From Diphasiastrum complanatum (lineage: Eukaryota > Streptophyta > Lycopodiopsida > Lycopodiales > Lycopodiaceae), in contig CM055109.1 of the NCBI GenBank assembly GCA_029204225.1, positions 1,378,673 through 1,438,672 on the forward strand: DNA of 60,000 nucleotides. The letters are read 5' to 3'. A model generated the notes under the pieces. That model was not told the DNA's origin, searched no databases, and saw nothing but the letters and a program-made list of their open reading frames with translations. Below, piece after piece: positions 33,205 to 44,539 of this stretch (positions are counted from its first letter, which is position 1; the number at the start of each line of letters is the position of its first letter). A program made the translations under genes and the position numbers.

Positions 33205-34179
33205 TAAAGAAACAAAACGTTTCTATTTACAAAGCTTTGCTAGCTTTCAGCCCTCTGCCTGACAAAAATGTTCGCGAACATGAAAGTCAAGAGACACGAA
33301 GCACGAGAGATTTGCGAACACCTGACGAGAAGACACAAACACGAAAGATTTGCGAACGAGAATCTTTTGGGGTCCAGTAGGAGAAAGTCAGACGACGAGG
33401 ACGAACCAAACGATGCGACACGAAAAACGTCGCGAAACCTTTTCTGCCCTCACGCTCCAAAAGTACCAGCAAGATCATGCAAGTACCCAGAAGTACAGAT
33501 ATATGATCTGATGGCATGACATCAGCAGATACACTTTAGGTCGTGGCTAATCTATCACTCTTGTAATTTCTTGATTAGTTGTAGATGCTTAATTACTCTA
33601 ATCTAGAAGTTACACAAAGCGACTATATACTTACTGGATGATATTTGATAGATATACATAGATGTATGAAGTAGTCTGATGCTAGTAAGCAATCAAGACG
33701 AAATACAGACAAGAAGTCCGCCTGCGTGCGAGACGAGTTCTGTGAGTAGGATCCATAGAGATCCACAGCTTCGCTAGTAAGTGAGGCATCCACTCATGAG
33801 AGAACTGTATTTCTCTCATGCCAACGCATTGCATGGATCTGCATGCAATGCTTGAAGAATCAGAAAAAATCAATAGATGATCTTGTAGCCATTGAGCACA
33901 TGTCAATTTATGATATATGATTTTGAATGCAAATGTGTTTGTTGTTATTCGTATGTCTGATTCTCTCATTCATTTAATTTCGCACATTGGTTAAAACTTT
34001 GTTGGATGTTACATTAATTTATAAACATAGATCAACAGTGTCTGACAACATTTTGGAGGATTGTAGGAGTGATTCAGCTGGCAATGTCCAGTGACCACAT
34101 CTGAACTCCATCCGAATTGCTTTGCATCATTGTTACATCGCTTTTGCGACTGCGATTCCTATGAAACCCAGTGTCATCA
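33205..34179 (+). repeat. Element F 5' LTR
   Basis: Direct partner of 36494-37486, colinear throughout with scattered mismatches and small indels. Rich in CGCGAACA- and ACACGAA-type words near its start. Ends GTGTCATCA, one base before the PBS. Confidence 0.9.
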
Positions 34180-34180
34180 A

Positions 34181-34193
34181 TGGTATCAGAGCC
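34181..34193 (+). other. Element F primer-binding site
   Basis: TGGTATCAGAGCC, complementary to initiator tRNA-Met. Confidence 0.92.
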
Positions 34194-34295
34194 TATCTAT
34201 CTTGTCATAATCTGACGTAGCCAAGAAGCTATCAGATCCAGGAGGCCAATCATTCAGACAAACAACTATCAACAAGAGAACAGACTTCAGAAGCA

Positions 34296-35170
34296 ATGGC
34301 TTCAATTAGCAGCATGCAGAGCAAGATCTACACAGTTCTTGATTCTTCAAGATCTAACTTTCTATCCTGGAAAGTTAAGACATCACTGATACTCAAGGGC
34401 GAAGGTTTATTCCCTTGGGTGGATGGCACAGAGGAGATGCCTACAACATCAGGCAAGGAGCAACGTGAGTGGAGGGAGAAAAATGACAAGGTAGTAGCCT
34501 TGCTATCATCTTCCATCAAAGATAGTCTCACACTTGACCTGGCTACACTCTCCAAAGCTAAGGAGATGTGGGATGCACTGCTCATGAGATTTTTAAACGA
34601 AATCAAGAAGTCAAATCATGATGTTGGAGGATCAACTGACGAATCTACAGTGGGATGGGAAAGACCTCACTTCTTTTGTAAGAAAGATAAAGGATCTATT
34701 TCTATCACTACATAACTCTGGAGTAGAGAATGCAGTGTTAGTTGAGAAGCAGCTCATATACCTGTTGAGAGCCTTATCCAAATCATTCCAAACAATGAGA
34801 ACCTTGCACGCGAAAGATCCTACCATGAACCTCAAAAAGGCAATGATTGAGATTCGAGAGGAAGTCGAGGCAAGAGAACATCTTGATCACAAAAATGGTT
34901 CTGACCAGGCCCTCTCAGCAACAAAGAAAAATCCAAGAAATAATTTAAGCCTAACAGGGAGTTAAATCAGAGGCAGTATCGTGATCAACAAGCAGAGAGG
35001 ACCAGCAAAAGCAACTGGAAGAGCAAAGGGAGGTCGAAGCAGCAAGGTGGAGAAAGGAAGACTTGCGTGAGATGCAAAAGAGACGGGCATACAGTCCATA
35101 CATGTTGGCTCAATCCAAAGATTGAGTGTATCCACTGCCACAAGGAGGTCATGCAACCGTGGATTGTCGC
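34296..35170 (+). pseudogene. Element F gag
   Basis: ATG 34296 starts MASISSMQSKIYTVLDSSRS and SLILKGEGLFPWVDGTEEMP. The frame shifts near 34615 and continues in 34618-34965 (MMLEDQLTNLQWDGKDLTSF, GVENAVLVEKQLIYLLRALS). A zinc knuckle lies at 35061-35110 (CVRCKRDGHTVHTC), with a second partial one, IECIHCHKE. A stop at 34963 and frame changes inactivate it. Confidence 0.85.
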
Positions 35171-35875
35171 CAGAACCCGAGAAACAAACTGTTCGACTGT
35201 CTACATCTGTGAAGATATGTGTGCAGCATCTACATCTGACACACATGAGGTGATCCTAGATTCAGGAGCCACCTCATACTTCGTGACATCAAGACGAATC
35301 ATGTCTGATTTTAGAAGTGCAGATCCTTCAAGATTCATAGTTCTTGGAGATGGATCTAAGCATCAAGTAAACGGTATTGGTTCACTATGGCTCAACACTA
35401 ATGGCAGAGATAGGCGGCTCAAAGACATTCTGTTCGTGCCTACATTGCAGCAAGACTTGCTTTCTGTAGCAAGAATAGCAGATGCAAGGATGCGTGTGAC
35501 ATTTTCTGACGAAGCATCCAACATGGTTGATGCCAGTACCAGTACTCTAATCGCTCAAGGCAGAAGGAAAGGAAATCTATATCATCTGAAGGTACGTCTA
35601 CCTACAGATTAGGTGCATTAGACTCATGATGACTCGCCAGACACTATGTGGCACAAAAGACTATGCCACATGAAATCTATGGCACTTTATCAAGCAAGCC
35701 ATCATGGAGCGATAACAGGGGTCATCATCTCGAATGCAACCAGTTCGACCACCTGTGATGCATGTTTGAAGGGTAAGATGTCGTGCACTCCATTCGTCAA
35801 AGACTCCTATAGAATGACCAAGATTCTAGAGTTAGTGCATTCTGACATCTGTGGGCCTTTCAATGTGATCTGAGT
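35171..35875 (+). pseudogene. Element F protease, GAG pre-integrase and integrase stub
   Basis: Protease: HEVILDSGATSYFVTSRRIM, then LGDGSKHQVNGIGS and ILFVPTLQQDLLSVARIADA. The frame stops at 35610. Pre-integrase resumes at 35646: MWHKRLCHMKSMALYQ and CDACLKGKMSC. Integrase begins with LELVHSDICGPFNVI and stops at 35873, where a deletion to RNase H follows. Confidence 0.88.
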
Positions 35876-36010
35876 AGGAGGCTCAAAATGATGAGCCAAT
35901 TCTGCATGAATCCAGACTCGACACATTGGAAGATTGCAAAACGCATTTTGTAATATCTTCAATTAACGAGAGATTATGGCCTGTGTTATTGTCATAATGC
36001 AGGTTTCAAG

Positions 36011-36505
36011 ATGCTTTCTTATAGCGATGCTAGTTGGGCATCTCTCAAGGACGATTGTAAAAGCGTCTCAAGAGGGTGCACCATCGCATCAGGAGCAGCA
36101 GTTCTCTGGGTCAGCAAGAAGCAGACCGTTGTAGCCCAGTCACCCTGCGAAGCAGAGTACATTGCAGCAGCAAAGATGGCCAACGAGATAATCTGGCTAA
36201 GGTAGTTCCTGGATGAATTGGGCGAAACAAGGAACGAGCCTCTGGTCTTGCAAATGGACAACACCTCTACAATACACCTGACAAAGGATCCCATGTTCCA
36301 TTCCAGAACAAAGCACATTGCGATCAAGTACCACTTGATCAGGGATCTAATTGAGAAGAAGATGCTGCAGACCACCTTCATCGGAATGAAAGATATGGTT
36401 GCTGACATCTTCACCAAAGCCCTGGACAAAGGACTTTTTGAGAAACAGAGGAGCAGTCTTGGGATCGTAAAGCTATCATGCTTTGTGAGAGAGCTGAAGA
36501 AATAA
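36011..36505 (+). pseudogene. Element F RNase H domain
   Basis: MLSYSDASWASLKDDCKSVS (catalytic D), then WVSKKQTVVAQSPCEAEYIA (catalytic E). A TAG at 36203 follows IIWLR, then LVLQMDNTSTIHLTKDPMFH (catalytic D), HIAIKYHLIRD and DMVADIFTKALDKGLFEKQR. One stop apart, the domain is complete to its end, eight bases short of the purine-rich GTGAGAGAGC tract before the 3' LTR region. Confidence 0.9.
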
Positions 36506-37486
36506 AATGTTTCTATTTACAAAGCTTTGCTAGCTTTCAGCCCTCTGCTTTATGAAAATATTCGCGAACACGAAAGTCAAGAGACACGAAGCACGAAAGA
36601 TTTGCGAACACCTGACGAGAAGACATGAACACAAAAGATTTGTGAATGAAAATCTTTTGCGATCCAGCAGGAGAAAGTCAAACGATGATGACTAACCAAA
36701 TGATGCGACACGAAAAACATCGCGAAACCTTTTCTACCCTCACGCTTCAAAAGTACCAGCAAGATCATTCAAGTACCCAGAAGTATAGATATCTGATCTG
36801 ATGGCATGACATCAGCAAATACACTTTAGGTCATGGCTAATCTGTCACTCTTGTAATTTTATGATTATTTGTAGATGCTTAATTACTCTAATCAAGAAGT
36901 TACACAGAGCGACTATATACTTACTGGATGATATTTGATAGATATACATAGATGTATGAAGTAGTCTGATGCTAGTAAGCAATCAAGACGAAATACAGAC
37001 AAGAAGTCTGCCTACGTGCGAGACGAGTTCTATGAGCAGGATCTATAGAGATCCACATGTCCGCTAGTAAGCGAGACATCCACTCGTGAGAGAACTGTAT
37101 TTCTCTCATGCCAACGCACTGTGTGGATCTGCATGTAGTGCTTGAAGAATCAGAGAAAATCAATAGATTATCTTGTAGCCATTGTGCACATGTCAATTTA
37201 TGATGTATGATCTTGAATGCAAATGTGTCTGCTATTACTTGTATGTCTGATTCTCTCATTCATTTAATTTCTCACATTGGTTGAAACTTTGTTCGATGCT
37301 ACATTAATTAAAAAACATAGATCAGCAGTGCCTGACTACATTCTGGAGGACTGTAGGAGTGATTCAGCTAGCAGTGTCCAGCGACCACGTCTGAACTCCA
37401 TCCGAATTGCTTTGCGTCGTTGTTGCTTCGCTTTTGCGACTGTTTCGCTTTCTCGACTGCAATTCCTATGCGACCCAGTGTCGTTA
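36494..37486 (+). repeat. Element F 3' LTR
   Basis: Starts TGAAGAAATAAAATG after the purine tract GAGAGAGC; ends GTGTCGTTA before the duplicated ACACC. The terminal CA is mutated to TA. Confidence 0.9.
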
Positions 37487-37491
37487 ACACC

Positions 37492-38050
37492 TTCATCAAA
37501 CAAGAATATCCTATGGCATCAATGCCTAGGACATTTCCATATGAGGTCTATATATTAGATGTTCTACAACAATCTTGTCGAAGGATTAGACATCAACAAG
37601 TCATTATTGAAACATACTTGTGAGACTTGTATTCTTGGCAAGCATGCAAGATCAAGATCTCTCAAAGGCCAAGTTCATAGAGCTAAAGACATTTTGGATC
37701 TAATTCATTATGACCTCTGTGGCCCGATGCAAACCGCATCATGTGAAAGATCAATGTATTTCATTACAGTTCAATGATTTTTTCCGACATTGTCATGTTC
37801 ATTAAAAAGAAATCAGAAGCATGTATGTGCTTTCAACAATTCAAACAACTATCTGAAACTCAAACAAGAAGGAAGATCAAAGCCCTATGTACCGATGGAG
37901 GGGTAGATTTCATTTCAAATGCTATGAATGACTTTCTAAGTGGATATGAGATTTGGAGACAATATTCTTCAAGATATACCCTTAACAAAATGGATTAGTT
38001 GAAAGAAAAAATCAAACTTTTGTTGAGTCATCAAGATCCATGTTAATTGC
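37492..38050 (+). pseudogene. Copia element G, right part: pre-integrase and integrase
   Basis: Pre-integrase: NILWHQCLGHFHMRSIYM and CETCILGKHARSRS. Integrase: DILDLIHYDLCGPMQTAS, then, with frame changes, KKSEACMCFQQFKQLSETQT, DGGVDFISNAMNDF and NGLVERKNQTFVESSRSMLI. It is cut at 38050 by the LTR of element E. The Asp of the catalytic SDNGG motif is present as TDGG. Confidence 0.85.
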
Positions 38051-38938
38051 TGAAGAAACAAAATGTTTTGAGCCACAAAGCTTTGCTAGCTTTCGAGCTC
38101 ATGTCTACACAAACGCAAGGGAACTGCCCGAACATGAAGACAAAAGCTTTGAGGACTGAAGGATACCCGAAGATGAAGGTGAAACTTTTGTGGATTGAAG
38201 GACACCCAAACGCGAAGATCAAATGTTTGTGGACGCAAAGAGGCTCAATGACGAAGCCAAAGGCCGAAGAAGAAACGAAGACGAAGAAGACACAAAGACC
38301 GAAAGGCGGCAGATCTTCACGATTAAAGTATAGAGGAAATCAAAAAAGTATTAAGAGGACGTCCCCCTCCACAGACAATCTGGATATCATTGGAACGTGC
38401 TTAATCAGCCGTTCTTGTAACCTTTGATTAATTTAAACCATTTCTCTCTCCATCCATATAAGCAGACTGAAATTGAGAGAATCGATTGGATTGTCAATTG
38501 GTTGAGTGTCATCTTGAACTAGGCATAGTGTTGCTGAGCCAACGTCCAAGAAGTCCGCTAGTAAGCAAGACAATCTGACATACTTCACGAGAGACAAAGT
38601 TTCTCTTGTGCCAATGTGCTATGTGTCTTTGTCACACAAGCGCTCATACAAAAGGATCATTGATAATATAGTAGATGTGATGCACATGTTGAATGATCTC
38701 GAATACTTTGATGTCTGATTGTTATCTATTTGTACTTAGTTGTTTATCCTTATTCCCCACACTGGTTTATCTTGTTGAATGCTTAAACAATTAAACATAG
38801 ATCAGCAGTGTCTATCTACACTTTGGAGGATTATAGATCTGATCTAATAGGCAGTAGCCAGCAGACAGACTCAAATTCCATCCGAGTTTCTCAATAATAG
38901 TGGATTCAGAACGATTGATGTTCAAATAGCTATCAACA
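38051..38938 (+). repeat. Element E 5' LTR
   Basis: Starts TGAAGAAACAAAATG, as in F, and shares CAAAGCTTTGCTAGCTTTC. The body differs: it has CGAAGATGAAG- and GGACGCAAAG-type repeats (38110-38300). Ends CTATCAACA one base before the PBS. ATTGC (38046-38050) is the candidate target duplication; its partner is not in sight because the right half of E is lost. Confidence 0.8.
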
Positions 38939-38939
38939 G

Positions 38940-38952
38940 TGGTATCAGAGCC
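38940..38952 (+). other. Element E primer-binding site
   Basis: TGGTATCAGAGCC, one base after the LTR. Confidence 0.92.
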
Positions 38953-39061
38953 TGATGCTCCTATCAAAGAACTGATATAGCTTCAGAGCTATCAGATCCA
39001 GGAGATCGAATATTCAAAATAAAAAACCAGAAAAACAAGTTGAAGAACAAAGTTCACAACA

Positions 39062-39468
39062 ATGGCATCCATAAGCAACATACAATCGAAGATCTGCACA
39101 ATCTTCAACTCATCTGGGTCTGACTTTCTAGCATGGAAGGTGAAGACCTCTCTCATCTTAAAGGGAGAAGGGCTATGGCCCTGGGTAGATGGCATCGAAG
39201 AGATGCCTACAACTATAGGCAAAGAGCTACAAGAATGGAGAGAAACAAACGACAAGGCAGTAATCGTGTTGTCCTCATCCATTGAAGATAGCCTAACGCT
39301 TGACCTCATGACACTCTCTAACGCAAAAGATATGTGGAATGCATTACTTACAAGGTTTCAGATGAAATCACGTAGCCAGATAATGCTTCTCAAAGATCAA
39401 CTGATGAACCTACGATGGAATGGCAAAGACCTCACATCTTTTATCAGAAAGATGAAGGATTTGTTCCT
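39062..39468 (+). pseudogene. Element E gag, truncated
   Basis: ATG 39062: MASISNIQSKICTIFNSSGS, then SLILKGEGLWPWVDGIEEMP, DKAVIVLSSSIEDSLTLDLM and LTSFIRKMKDLFL. The frame is uninterrupted to 39468, where LTR H begins. Gag of D continues past this point (LFLSLHNSGVENAV), so the cut is due to insertion of H. Confidence 0.88.
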
Positions 39469-40111
39469 TGTGAGAGATTTCAATAAGTTTAGTCATATTT
39501 TGGTAGATTGTCAATTGAGGCCAAGACTCATTTTAGACTTAGAAATAAACTTTTTGAAGTTATATTAGTTTAAAATACATTCAATAAACACTTTTTGAAA
39601 GTGTGAGAAAGTTGGTAGTCGAGTTTGAGAGAGATTCAAATTTGAACTTTGGGTACATTGAATCTAGACCCAAAAATAGTAGGGTTTACATTTTTGAGGG
39701 AAAGCCAAGTGGCCAAATAGGGTTTGGACCTGCTATAAAATGATGTAACTCGTGGAGAGACACATATTCTCTCTTCTCTCTCTCATTTCATCATTATACA
39801 TGGTTCTCTTTGGGTTCTACTACTAATTGGTGCACTCTCATGATGATATCTTGCAATCTTGTGTGTAGAATGCTCATATTATGCTATTTTTGGATCCATG
39901 CATGTGAAATACAGTAGAGTACTGTAATTGTAGGGACAAAAACTATATTTTATATTTTGGCTCATGTTTGATCAGTATCTCTTAGAGTTTGCATCTCATT
40001 TTGTGTGTAGATGTTGATTTTTCTACATTGGCAGGATTGTTGGTTTGCTCCTTATTGTAACCAAACATCTAGGATATGGATTGGATCTTGAATGATCTGA
40101 AATCCCTCACA
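39469..40111 (+). repeat. LTR H (Copia), 643 bp
   Basis: Perfect 6-base inverted ends TGTGAG...CTCACA, followed directly by TGGTATCAGAGC (PBS, 40112-40123). TATAAAA at 39734-39740 is a likely promoter, and CTCTCTTCTCTCTCTC lies just after it. No second copy in the window. Confidence 0.88.
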
Positions 40112-40260
40112 TGGTATCAGAGCTATTGTGTTTCAGGTTATGAAAGGATCATCCATATTTAGCAAGAATTTGGAGGAGTTACCAATGCTAGAGCATGCTA
40201 GATTGATTTCTACTCAAAAATCAGCATTTTTGCATGTGTAGAATTGATCTTTTGTAGGTC
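40112..40260 (+). mobile_element. Element H internal stub
   Basis: PBS at 40112-40123, then a 33-codon frame (40139-40240) starting MKGSSIFSKNLEELPMLEHA. At about 40240-40260 the sequence passes into the opposite-strand reverse transcriptase of element I, so all of pol of H is missing. Confidence 0.6.
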
Positions 40261-41215
40261 AAAACTCAATATAGGGTTATGTGCCATGCCAGGATTTGAA
40301 GAGAATTGGCTTAAAGCATATATAGAGAAGGCCAAAGCGGTAGTCTGATGTACCTCACAATTGGTACAAATTGTGAGGTACATCAGACTACCGATCAAGT
40401 TTTGATAGGGTATACCTTCCATTTTATGTCTCTCCTCATCTACATACAGGCAATCATGCTTCGTTAGTCTGGCCCCAGCTATTATTGGTGTGGCTTTTTC
40501 TTTGCAGTCCATCATTTGGTATTGCTTCAGCACTTTCTGGACGTACTCTGACTGGATCAGATGCATTTCTCTTGTGATTCAATTTCTTCTGATTTCCAGC
40601 CCAAGGCATTTTGTTGCTTCTCCTAGATTTTTGATTTCATAACTTTTAGAAATTTGACTCTTTGTTTTTTGATTAGCCTCAAGAAATTTCCTATCATTAG
40701 GGAGTCATCTACAAATATAGTCAGAATCTTCCTACTTCCTTTATATAGACATTATAGTCTGGTTGTGTAGGAATGTAATTTAGAGACTGCAGAAGACCAT
40801 CGATTTTCTTATACTAAGATCGTGATGCCTGCTTTAGACCATAAATGCATTGTTGTAAACGACAAACATATTGTCGATTGTTTGGGTCTTCAAATCCTTC
40901 AGGCTGCTTCATGAAGATTTTTTCCTCTAGATTTTCGTGGAGAAAGGTTGTCTTAACATCAATCTGGTGAGTTTCTAGATTGTATTGAGTTGCGTATGAA
41001 AGGAGCAGTCGAATGCTTGTCATTTTCACCATTGGTGAATAGGTATCGAAGTAATCGACGCCGTACCTTTGTGTGTAGCCTTTCGCGAGAAGCCTTGATT
41101 TGTATCGTCCGACAATGCCATCTGACTTGATTTTTTTTTTGTAGACCCATTTACAGTCGACGATCTTTTTATTTTCGAGCAGTGGCTCTAGTGTCCATGC
41201 CTCATTTTGCCTCAT
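40240..41215 (-). pseudogene. Element I reverse transcriptase relic
   Basis: 1215-side: MRQNEAWTLEPLLENKKIVD, CKWVYKKKIKSDG, YKSRLLAKGYTQRYGVDYFD, THQIDVKTTFLHENLEEKIF and MKQPEGFEDPNNR (41215-40814). After a stop, degraded sequence (40567-40813) should hold YVDD. Then 40566-40240: MHLIQSEYVQKVLKQYQMMD, IPYQNLIGSLMYLT, the palindrome, and ALAFSIYALSQFSSNPG. RNase H and the 3' LTR are missing to the left. Confidence 0.85.
40338..40393. repeat. Perfect 25-bp inverted repeat (palindrome)
   Basis: Arms 40338-40362 and 40369-40393 are exact reverse complements around a 6-base spacer (GGTACA). The right arm encodes, on the minus strand, IGSLMYLT of reverse transcriptase; the left arm replaces residues that should follow it (canonical TRPDIxxA). 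It looks like a fold-back templated insertion. Confidence 0.9.
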
Positions 41216-42397
41216 TGATTTGATTTCTTCTTACATTGCTTGCTTCCAAAATTCACCTTCTGGACTCTAGATAGCTTCTTGATATGTTGTTGGCTCTTCA
41301 GTGAAGCTGAAGTATTCGAACTCTGTTTTTTCGTTCCATTGAAAGTTGTCAGTATATCGTTTTGGAGGTCTTCTTTGTTTTGTCAACCTTCTGGGTTCGA
41401 TTCGTCGCTGCTCGAATGTTTCTTCTTCGCTGGATTGATCTTCAGCTTCCTGCTACTCTGGGGTATGGGGCTCGACATTTTGATTTGATGTTTGCCCTTG
41501 ATCTCCCTCTTGAATCGGCAGTAGTGTGAAGATCTCATGCCCCTTTTCATCCTTCAATCCAGGGAATGTGGACTCGTCGAACTTCACATATCTACTCGAC
41601 ACGACTTTCTTCATGGTTGGGTTGTAGAGTCTATAGACTTGTGATCTGTTCGAGTATCCCACCATGATTGTCTGCTCTAACTTTTCGTCGAGCTTGTTTT
41701 TTTGTTCCTTTGGTATGTGCTTGTATGCTGCACATCCAAATACATGCATGTATGACAAATCAGACTTTCTACCTGTCCACATTTTGTACGATGTTTTGTT
41801 TTCCAGGGTTGTCGTTGTTGATCTATTCTACAAGTGTACCACTGTAGCTATTGTCTCAATCCAAAATTGACTTGGCAATCGAGCTTGTGCCATTATGCAT
41901 CTGGCTCCTTCAACTAGTGTCATATTTCTTCTTTCTATGACACCATTATATTCGGGTGTCTGTGCAGGAGTGAATTGATGCTCTATTTCTTTCTCTTGGT
42001 AGAATCTTGAAAATTATGTGCTCTTGTACTCACCTCCATTATCAGACTTGATGATCTGAATCTTCTTTAAGGTGTGTCTTTCTGCGGATGCCACAAACTT
42101 CTTGAAAGAGTCAAACACTTCATATTTTTTCTTCAAGTAATAGATCGTTGTCATCCGGTTGTAGTCATCAATGAACATCAAGAAATACCTTGATCTTGAG
42201 AGAAAACCAACTTTCATTGATCCACAGACATCTGAGTGGACGAGCTCAAGAACTTCTTTAGCTCTTCTTCCCTCATGCACGAATGGATTCCGATGATGTT
42301 TCTCTTTCTGATAGGCATTGCAGAACTCAGTATCGGATCGGGGTATTTTTAGACCTGTGACTATGTCCTTCTTGCTCATGTCGTAGAGGCTCCTCAT
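41216..42397 (-). pseudogene. Element I integrase and linker relic
   Basis: 42397-42014: CNAYQKEKHHRNPF (zinc ligand C kept), LELVHSDVCGSMKVGFLSRS, YFLMFIDDYNRMTTIYYL and IKSDNGGEYKST. After a frame break, 41990-41790 continues near ERRNMTLVEGARC-like residues. 41782-41453 carries LSYMHVFGCAAYKHIPKEQK and SSRYVKFDESTFPG, the integrase C-terminal region and acidic linker. Stops break it. Confidence 0.85.
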
Positions 42398-43789
42398 GTT
42401 CAGATGATATATTCTTTTGTGCCAGATTTGATCTTCGTTTTATGATGCATTTAGTATGCTATCAGAGTTGCTAATTATTTTGGCTTGGTAGCTTTTGCCT
42501 TCTCTACATCCAATTGTCAGCAACTTGTTTGTTGTTTTCTTAATCATCCGGCATACTTGCCATCAAATAGAACTCGAATTCCAAGATCTGCCATCTTGGA
42601 GACTAACAATAGGTCTTTTCCTAATGAGGGTACGTAGAGCGCTCCTGGCAGCTTTGCTTGTTTCGACAGTGTTCGTAGTTGTAGAGTTCCGATGCCCTTG
42701 ACATCGTGTCAGCTTTCATCACCTAGAATCATTGCTCTGTTGTTTTCAAGTTCTCTGTAGTTGATCAAGATTCCTTTGTTGCAAGTGATGTGTGAGGTTG
42801 CTCCTAAATCAATGACTACATCGCAGTCTTGTTCAGTGTAGCTTGTCGAGGCTTCATCAAATATCGTGAAGTCCTCATTGCTTTTGTCTGCATCCTTTGA
42901 CGACTCTGCAACATTCACTTTGTCAGCTTTGTTTTTTCTTTTCCGGTTGAATCTGTAGTCGCATGAATAATGTCCCTTCTTCTTGTAGTGCATGCAAGGT
43001 ATTGTCGGGTGAAACCAGCATTTGTTGGCTGCGTGTCCCGGCTTGTGACAGTGATCGCATGAGGATCAACCTTGGTTGTTGTTGCCTCTACTCAAAGACT
43101 TTGTATTCGCCTTGTCAAATCTGGGTTTGGGTTTGTTCTTCTTCTTTCCCTTTGTGAAAAGGGCCTTCTCCTGGTCACTACTTCCTTCTCCTTCGTCCCT
43201 CATTAGTTTATTGCTCTTTTGAATGTCATATTTGGTAGCTCAGTGTGAGCATTCTCAACAGTTGATAGGACGTAGGTAGGGATTTCATGAAGTACATCGG
43301 CTGTTGTGGTGTTGGGACTTAGTGTTCCTGCCCAGATGCAGCGAGTTGATCATTTTGATCTTCTCAACATGCTGATCCCACTGGTTGTCATCCCATCGTA
43401 TAGATTGCAGTTGATTGTGAAGATGCATCACCAAAGTGGCAATCCTCACTTCGTACTTCTGCTTTAGTCTTTCTCATGCTTCATGGTTGCACTCACAGTC
43501 TTCAATCTGCATGAGTACTTTCTCGTTAATGGACAAAACGATGATCACCATTGCACGTTCGTCTTTTTTGATCCACTCAGTTCTCCTTGGGTCTCCCTCT
43601 GGAGGCTGCACCTCTGTGAGTTCGGTCACCGACCAGATGTCTTCACCCTTCAGAATTGTTTTGATTTTGAATTTTCATACTCTGTAGTTCTTGCCATCAA
43701 GACTTATTGTTATTCTCGTCTTGATTGTTGTAGCTATATTGTGTTGTCTTAGAGAATCACTGCTTGGATATCATGTAGTGATAACCTGT
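42398..43789 (-). pseudogene. Element I gag and protease relic
   Basis: 42993-42709: zinc-knuckle remnant HYKKKGHYSCDY, then DCDVVIDLGATSHITCNKGI (protease, with DLGA instead of DSGA) and NNRAMILGDES. 42398-42708 holds the protease C-terminal part in broken frames. A second CxxC...H-like segment lies near 43000-43060. Gag N-terminal sequence toward 43789 is degraded, with no long frame. Confidence 0.75.
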
Positions 43790-43802
43790 GGCTCTAATAC
43801 CA
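43790..43802 (-). other. Element I primer-binding site
   Basis: The minus strand reads TGGTATTAGAGCC, one C-to-T change from the canonical site. Confidence 0.85.
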
Positions 43803-44422
43803 TATAGCAAAATTTGGGCTTTTCATGTTTCTGTGTTTGTTTTTCCAGGAACTTAAGCAAGCGACTACAGATCACAAATCATGACAGAATCAATCGAAAA
43901 GACGACACAACAAACAAGAGGTGGAGAAGAAAACAATTTGTATTTTCTGTTTTTCATTTTTGAGTGAGTCTTTTAGTGTCTCGCGTGTTGGCGGCCTGAC
44001 GCTCACCTCAGTCGTTGTGTTCTGCTCGTTGGTAGACTTTCATGCACAACTCTACACTCTATCTTCCTCTCTCATCCTCTATCTTTGTGTTAATCAATAA
44101 CACATGTTTATCTCCACTGTGTGGAGTTTACAAGATAGTTTATCAAAGAATTACAAGACAAGTTAATGCTAATCAACTAGTTAGTTATTCTCTATTATCG
44201 TTGTCTATTTTAGTTGAGCGTGAAGTACAATACACCACGCTCGTTGAGCTGCCAGTTGGCAGCGCGAATTGTTCTTTTTTGTTTCATGTATTTGTCGAGT
44301 GTGTTTCGTCACCTGGTCGTCGAATTGAATCTTGAATACTTTTCTTTTGGTCTTCGTGGTATGTTCGCCCTTTGCTTCATTTCGCTTTGTGACAAAGTTG
44401 CAGGAGTTCACAATTTCTGATA
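43803..44422 (-). repeat. Element I 5' LTR, probable
   Basis: Begins beside the PBS as TATAGCAAAATT (plus strand). A plausible outer end is CACAATTTCTGATA at 44409-44422, giving imperfect inverted ends TATAGCAAAATT / TATCAGAAATT. With no second LTR the outer boundary is inferred. If right, the ends are TA...TA rather than TG...CA. Confidence 0.55.
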
Positions 44423-44539
44423 GAAATTGGTAGTAATCTCATGGTACCATCAACCAAGCTTTGTGCTAGTTGGATTGGGCTGAGACTAGAAGCATCTAGA
44501 GTTCTAGAAGTCTATTTTAGATCAATCCATTGAGTGAAA

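Larger units (their letters stand above)
33205..37486 (+). mobile_element. Copia element F, with two LTRs and an internal deletion
   Basis: Bounded by the target duplication ACACC (33200-33204 and 37487-37491). LTRs of about 975 and 993 bp; PBS; gag; zinc knuckle; protease; pre-integrase; integrase stub; RNase H. Reverse transcriptase and most of integrase are deleted at about 35875-36000. The family LTR starts TGAAGAAACAAAATG; here the 5' copy has TAAAG, one mutation from TG. It is nested in element G. Confidence 0.9.

Noticed and set aside
34181-34193. TGGTATCAGAGCC as part of a tRNA gene
   Set aside because: Only the 13-base primer-binding complement is present beside an LTR; no cloverleaf can be built.
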